From Phycisphaerae bacterium (lineage in GTDB: Bacteria; Planctomycetota; Phycisphaerae; JAJVII01), in assembly GCA_028706835.1 (NCBI GenBank), contig JAQTVL010000251.1, positions 1-6,718 on the forward strand: DNA of 6,718 nt. The letters run 5' to 3'. A model generated the notes under the pieces. The model saw nothing but the letters and a program-made list of their open reading frames with translations. It did not search any database and had not been told where the DNA came from. The position numbers and the translations under genes were made by a program. Positions 4,294-6,718 of this stretch are shown piece after piece (position 1 is the first letter of the stretch; each line of letters starts with the position of its first letter).

Positions 4294-5700
4294 ATGGCTG
4301 ACGCACCTGACATCCCGAACGGCGACAACGGTTCCAAACTGGCCGGCGTGTTTCGGTCGCTGCGGCATCGGAACTTTCGGCTGTTCTTCATCGGCCAAAG
4401 CATCTCGCTCATCGGCACCTGGATGCAGATGCTGGCGGTCGGCTGGCTCGTCTGGCGATTGACGCACAGCATGTTTCTGCTCGGGCTGGTCCCGTTCATC
4501 GGCCGGCTGCCCACCCTTTTTCTCGCGCCGTTCGTCGGCGTGCTGGTCGATCGGCTGGACCGCCATCGGCTGGTGATCGCGACGCAGATGCTGGCGATGC
4601 TCCAGGCACTGGCGTTGGCGGCGTTGGTGTTCGCGTTCCCGCGCCACGACCCGCAGCACCTGCTGCACTTGAAGGATGCGATGATCGTCGGGATCATCCT
4701 GCTGCAACTGCTGCTGGGATTCATCAACTCGGTGGACATACCGGCCCGGCAGTCGTTCGTGGTCCAGATGATCGACCGGCGCGAGGACCTGAACAACGCC
4801 ATCGCCCTGAACTCGTCGATGGTGAACGGGGCCCGGCTGGTCGGCCCGGTGATCGCCGGGGTCATGGTGGCGGAGTTCGGCGAGGGCGTCTGCTTCCTGC
4901 TCAACGGGCTGAGCTACATCGCGGTGATCGCCGGGCTGATGATGATGCACGTCCAGCCGAACGCCCGGGCGGCTGCGGAATCGCACCCGCTGGCCAACCT
5001 CAAGGAGGGGTTCCGTTACGTGTTCGGGTTCGCGCCGATCCGCTCGATCCTGATGCTGCTGGCGCTGGTCAGCCTGACGGGGCAATCCTACAACAGCCTG
5101 CTGCCGATCTTCGCCGACGACATCCTCAACGGCACGTCGCGGACGCAGGGGCTGCTGATGGCGGCCACCGGCGTGGGGGCGCTGGCTGGGGCGATGTTCC
5201 TGGCGACGCGGAGGAGCGTACGCGGCCTCGGCCGGGTGATCGGGTTCGCGCCGGCGATCATGGGCGTCGGGCTGATCGGGCTGGGGCTGTCGCATTGGCT
5301 CTGGGCATCGCTGCTGATCATGCCGGTCATCGGCGTGGGCATGATGGTGCAGACGGCGTCGAGCAACACGATCCTCCAGACGATTGTGGACGACGACAAG
5401 CGCGGCCGGGTGATGAGCTTCTATTCGCTGGCGTTCATGGGCATGGTGCCGCTGGGCAGCCTGCTGGCGGGGACGCTGGCCAAGTTCTTCGGGGCGCCAG
5501 CCACGGTGATCATCGGCGGGGCGTGCTGCATTGCCGGGTCGGTCTGGTTCAGCCGAAAACTGCCGGCCCTGCGGCCACTGGTACACCCGATCTACGTCCG
5601 CAAGGGCATCATCCCGGAGGTGGCGACGGGGTTGCAGGCTGCCAGCGAGCAGGGCGGGCCAGCCTCGGCGGACCTGACGAGGAAGAACGCGGACTGGTGA
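4294..5700 (+). CDS. MFS transporter, EntS-like (MFS_3) exporter
   Basis: This 468-residue integral membrane protein belongs to the major facilitator superfamily branch that includes the enterobactin exporter EntS, and probably uses the proton gradient to export a small molecule. About 12 hydrophobic segments are readable. The opening FRSLRHRNFRLFFIGQSISL (20-39) is typical of the branch. The family's motif A appears as GVLVDRLDRHRLV (82-94). The fourth/fifth-helix motif is NSSMVNGARLVGPVIAG (173-189). The C-half signature runs SNTILQTIVDDDKRGRVMSF and then FMGMVPLGSLLAG (to 393). A soluble tail of about 45 residues closes the protein. The ATG at 4294 has no clear ribosome site; TACGCT (4280-4285) just upstream could even support a near-leaderless message. 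The substrate cannot be deduced: no siderophore or antibiotic genes lie nearby. Confidence 0.9.
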   Translation: MADAPDIPNGDNGSKLAGVFRSLRHRNFRLFFIGQSISLIGTWMQMLAVGWLVWRLTHSMFLLGLVPFIGRLPTLFLAPFVGVLVDRLDRHRLVIATQMLAMLQALALAALVFAFPRHDPQHLLHLKDAMIVGIILLQLLLGFINSVDIPARQSFVVQMIDRREDLNNAIALNSSMVNGARLVGPVIAGVMVAEFGEGVCFLLNGLSYIAVIAGLMMMHVQPNARAAAESHPLANLKEGFRYVFGFAPIRSILMLLALVSLTGQSYNSLLPIFADDILNGTSRTQGLLMAATGVGALAGAMFLATRRSVRGLGRVIGFAPAIMGVGLIGLGLSHWLWASLLIMPVIGVGMMVQTASSNTILQTIVDDDKRGRVMSFYSLAFMGMVPLGSLLAGTLAKFFGAPATVIIGGACCIAGSVWFSRKLPALRPLVHPIYVRKGIIPEVATGLQAASEQGGPASADLTRKNADW

Positions 5701-5754
5701 ATTCGGAAGGTGTTCATGGTGGTCACTCTCGCCAATAGTGGAATCTTCCGGTAG

Positions 5755-5787
5755 TTTCCTGGAAAAGTGTGGGCAATTCCGTCGGAA
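5755..5787. repeat. Two short palindromes, two helical turns apart
   Basis: TTTCC-T-GGAAA (5755-5765) and TTCCG-T-CGGAA (5777-5787) are each perfect around a single central T, with centres 22 bases apart. A related half-site TTCCGG is at 5746-5751, and GGAAAAGT occurs at both 5761 and 5784. Spacing by two helix turns is typical of paired protein-binding sites on one face of DNA. They lie just after the MFS gene and 165 bases before the SDR gene. No terminator with a T-run is seen. Confidence 0.4.
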
Positions 5788-5788
5788 A

Positions 5789-5841
5789 AGTTGGTTTTCA
5801 AAAGGGGGGGATGGGTTGAAATCCAACTGTGAAATCCAACT
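5789..5841. repeat. Direct repeat GAAATCCAACT with inverted partner
   Basis: GAAATCCAACT occurs at 5818-5828 and 5831-5841, a perfect 11-base tandem repeat with a 13-base period. The inverse of its end, AGTTGG, occurs at 5789-5794, and a run of seven G lies between (5804-5810). The block is AT-richer than neighbouring genes and has no open frame on either strand that looks like protein. It may be a regulatory array or a decayed mobile fragment. Confidence 0.45.
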
Positions 5842-5851
5842 TTCGCCTCCG

Positions 5852-5876
5852 GCCTGGCTCATACGCGATGCCAGGC
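5852..5876. repeat. 7-bp inverted repeat upstream of the SDR gene
   Basis: GCCTGGC (5852-5858) and GCCAGGC (5870-5876) are exact reverse complements separated by 11 bases. There is no following T-run, so a terminator is unlikely. The element lies about 65 bases upstream of the candidate -10 box of the SDR gene, where an activator or repressor could bind. The remainder of the intergenic region up to 5940 is GC-rich with no recognisable signal. Confidence 0.4.
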
Positions 5877-5940
5877 ACGGCCCGGTCGGATGCAGACGAA
5901 TCCCCGCATTCCCCCCGTGGCGTGCCGTCCGAGTCGCGGG

Positions 5941-5946
5941 TAGACT
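5941..5946 (+). promoter_or_regulatory. Candidate -10 box for leaderless SDR transcript
   Basis: TAGACT (5941-5946) ends six bases before the ATG at 5953, the spacing expected if transcription starts on the A of the start codon. No Shine-Dalgarno sequence precedes the ATG, in contrast to lpdA and the abrB gene. The -35 region is poor. TANNNT boxes directly ahead of start codons mark leaderless genes in several bacterial groups. Confidence 0.4.
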
Positions 5947-5952
5947 ATCGCC

Positions 5953-6687
5953 ATGGACATCGCCGGCAAGGTCGCGCTGGTTACGGGGTCGGCTGTCCGC
6001 GTCGGACGCGAGACCGCCCTCGAACTCGCCCGGGCGGGCGCGGACCTGATTATCCACTATCGACGCAGCCAGCCCCAGGCGGAGCAGGCGGCTGACGCCG
6101 TCCGGGCGCTCGGGCGGCGGGCGGCGACCGTGCAAGCGGACTTCGCCCAGCCGGGCGAGGCGTGCGACCGGCTGATCCGGGCGATCGACTCGTCGTTCGG
6201 GCGGTGCGACATCCTGGTGAACAACGCCTCAGCCTACGCCTCCGGAACGCCGAATACGATGAATGGCAGCGATTGGGCCGACCTGCTGGCGGTGAACGTG
6301 ACCACACCGGTGATGCTGGCGGAGCGGTTGGCCCCGCGAATGGCTGACGCCGGCGGCGGGGCGATCGTGAACATGCTGGACATCCAGGGGCGGCGGCCGT
6401 GGCCACGGTATCTGGCCAGCGGCATTGCGGCTGGGGCGTTGTGGACGGCGACGATCGGCCTGGCGCGTAAGTTCGCGCCCGGCGTCCGCGTGAACGGCGT
6501 GGCGCCGGGCACGGTGCTGTGGAACGAGCAGGACGACCCGGCGCTGCTCCAACGAGTGATTGAACTTACGCCGATGAAGCGGATCGGCCTGCCCGTCGAC
6601 GTCGCCAAGGCTGTCCGGTTCCTGATCGAGAACGACTACATCACCGGGCAGGTGCTGTGCGTGGACGGCGGGCGGAGCATGTGCTGA
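5953..6687 (+). CDS. SDR-family protein, pteridine-reductase (FolM/PTR1)-like, catalytic Tyr and Lys replaced
   Basis: This 244-residue protein has the Rossmann fold of short-chain dehydrogenases. The cofactor motif is TGSAVRVG (11-18), the TGxxxRxG form typical of pteridine reductases, and HYRRS (35-39) follows the second strand as in NADPH-using PTR1. NNAS (90-93), N115 and D143 (in NMLDI) are in place. The late motifs RVNGVAPG, WNEQDD and VDGGR resemble FolM, which reduces dihydromonapterin. The striking change is in the active site: where relatives have YxxxK just after the family's RPLPGY-like stretch, this protein reads YLASGIAAGAL, giving S156 for Tyr and A160 for Lys. The frame is intact and the other motifs are conserved, so it is not simply decayed. 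It may be a non-catalytic NADP-binding protein or use another mechanism. No ribosome site is visible. Length is normal for the family. Confidence 0.85.
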   Translation: MDIAGKVALVTGSAVRVGRETALELARAGADLIIHYRRSQPQAEQAADAVRALGRRAATVQADFAQPGEACDRLIRAIDSSFGRCDILVNNASAYASGTPNTMNGSDWADLLAVNVTTPVMLAERLAPRMADAGGGAIVNMLDIQGRRPWPRYLASGIAAGALWTATIGLARKFAPGVRVNGVAPGTVLWNEQDDPALLQRVIELTPMKRIGLPVDVAKAVRFLIENDYITGQVLCVDGGRSMC

Positions 6688-6718
6688 ATCCGCGGTCTGG
6701 TCGTTGGTCCGACGTCCG
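6688..6718. other. Short non-coding tail at right window edge
   Basis: Thirty-one bases follow the SDR stop codon. They contain a weak GTCG/CGAC pairing but no T-run, ribosome site or start codon that supports a further gene. Confidence 0.4.

Noticed and set aside
5592..5801. A 69-codon minus-strand frame across the MFS 3' end and the repeat region
   Set aside because: No ribosome site, no recognisable domain, and half of it is antisense to the MFS coding sequence.
4288..6135. A 615-codon open frame on the minus strand
   Set aside because: It runs antisense through the MFS gene, the intergenic region and the SDR start. Its protein is dominated by Arg, His, Gln, Asp and Pro with no recognisable domain, as expected for the shadow of a GC-rich gene.

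Overview
The window is GC-rich bacterial DNA (6.7 kb) with the feel of a Planctomycetota chromosome, probably Phycisphaerae or a relative. This is a judgement from protein style: a small antitoxin-like protein beginning MTVQTLTLGKRKF, a DUF2007-type membrane protein, a HicB-like protein, and a C-rich/G-rich palindrome that reads as protein inside a gene. Without a database search it stays an inference. No rRNA, tRNA, CRISPR array or complete insertion sequence is visible.

Layout. Positions 1-162 (minus) hold the N-terminal 54 residues of a small antitoxin-like protein that runs off the left edge. A 175-base intergenic region carries its promoter and that of lpdA. lpdA (338-1786, plus) is dihydrolipoyl dehydrogenase. 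A toxin-antitoxin segment follows: an AbrB/MazE-like antitoxin (1873-2100) and a Doc/Fic-type toxin (2104-2496) on the plus strand, then a convergent HicB-like gene (2514-2714, minus). lipA (2772-3731, plus), lipoyl synthase, comes next and overlaps a DUF2007-type two-helix membrane protein (3700-4215). A clear promoter then leads to an EntS-like MFS exporter (4294-5700). A 252-base repeat-rich intergenic region precedes a pteridine-reductase-like SDR protein (5953-6687), possibly on a leaderless transcript.

How the genes fit together. lpdA and lipA serve the same cofactor: LipA builds the lipoyl group on 2-oxoacid dehydrogenase and glycine-cleavage carrier proteins, and Lpd reoxidises it. 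They are split by toxin-antitoxin genes, as if a defence or addiction islet had settled between two functionally linked genes. Antitoxin-like genes from three different families lie within 2.8 kb.

Most notable. (1) The SDR protein keeps the cofactor-binding motifs but has Ser and Ala where the catalytic Tyr and Lys of YxxxK belong. (2) lpdA contains an in-frame palindromic segment of about 13 codons that looks like an interspersed repeat. (3) lipA has an in-frame extra segment of similar size with its own inverted repeat. (4) Palindromes sit inside or around several promoters, and two promoters on opposite strands share the string CGATATAAT. No wholly new multi-gene system is evident.
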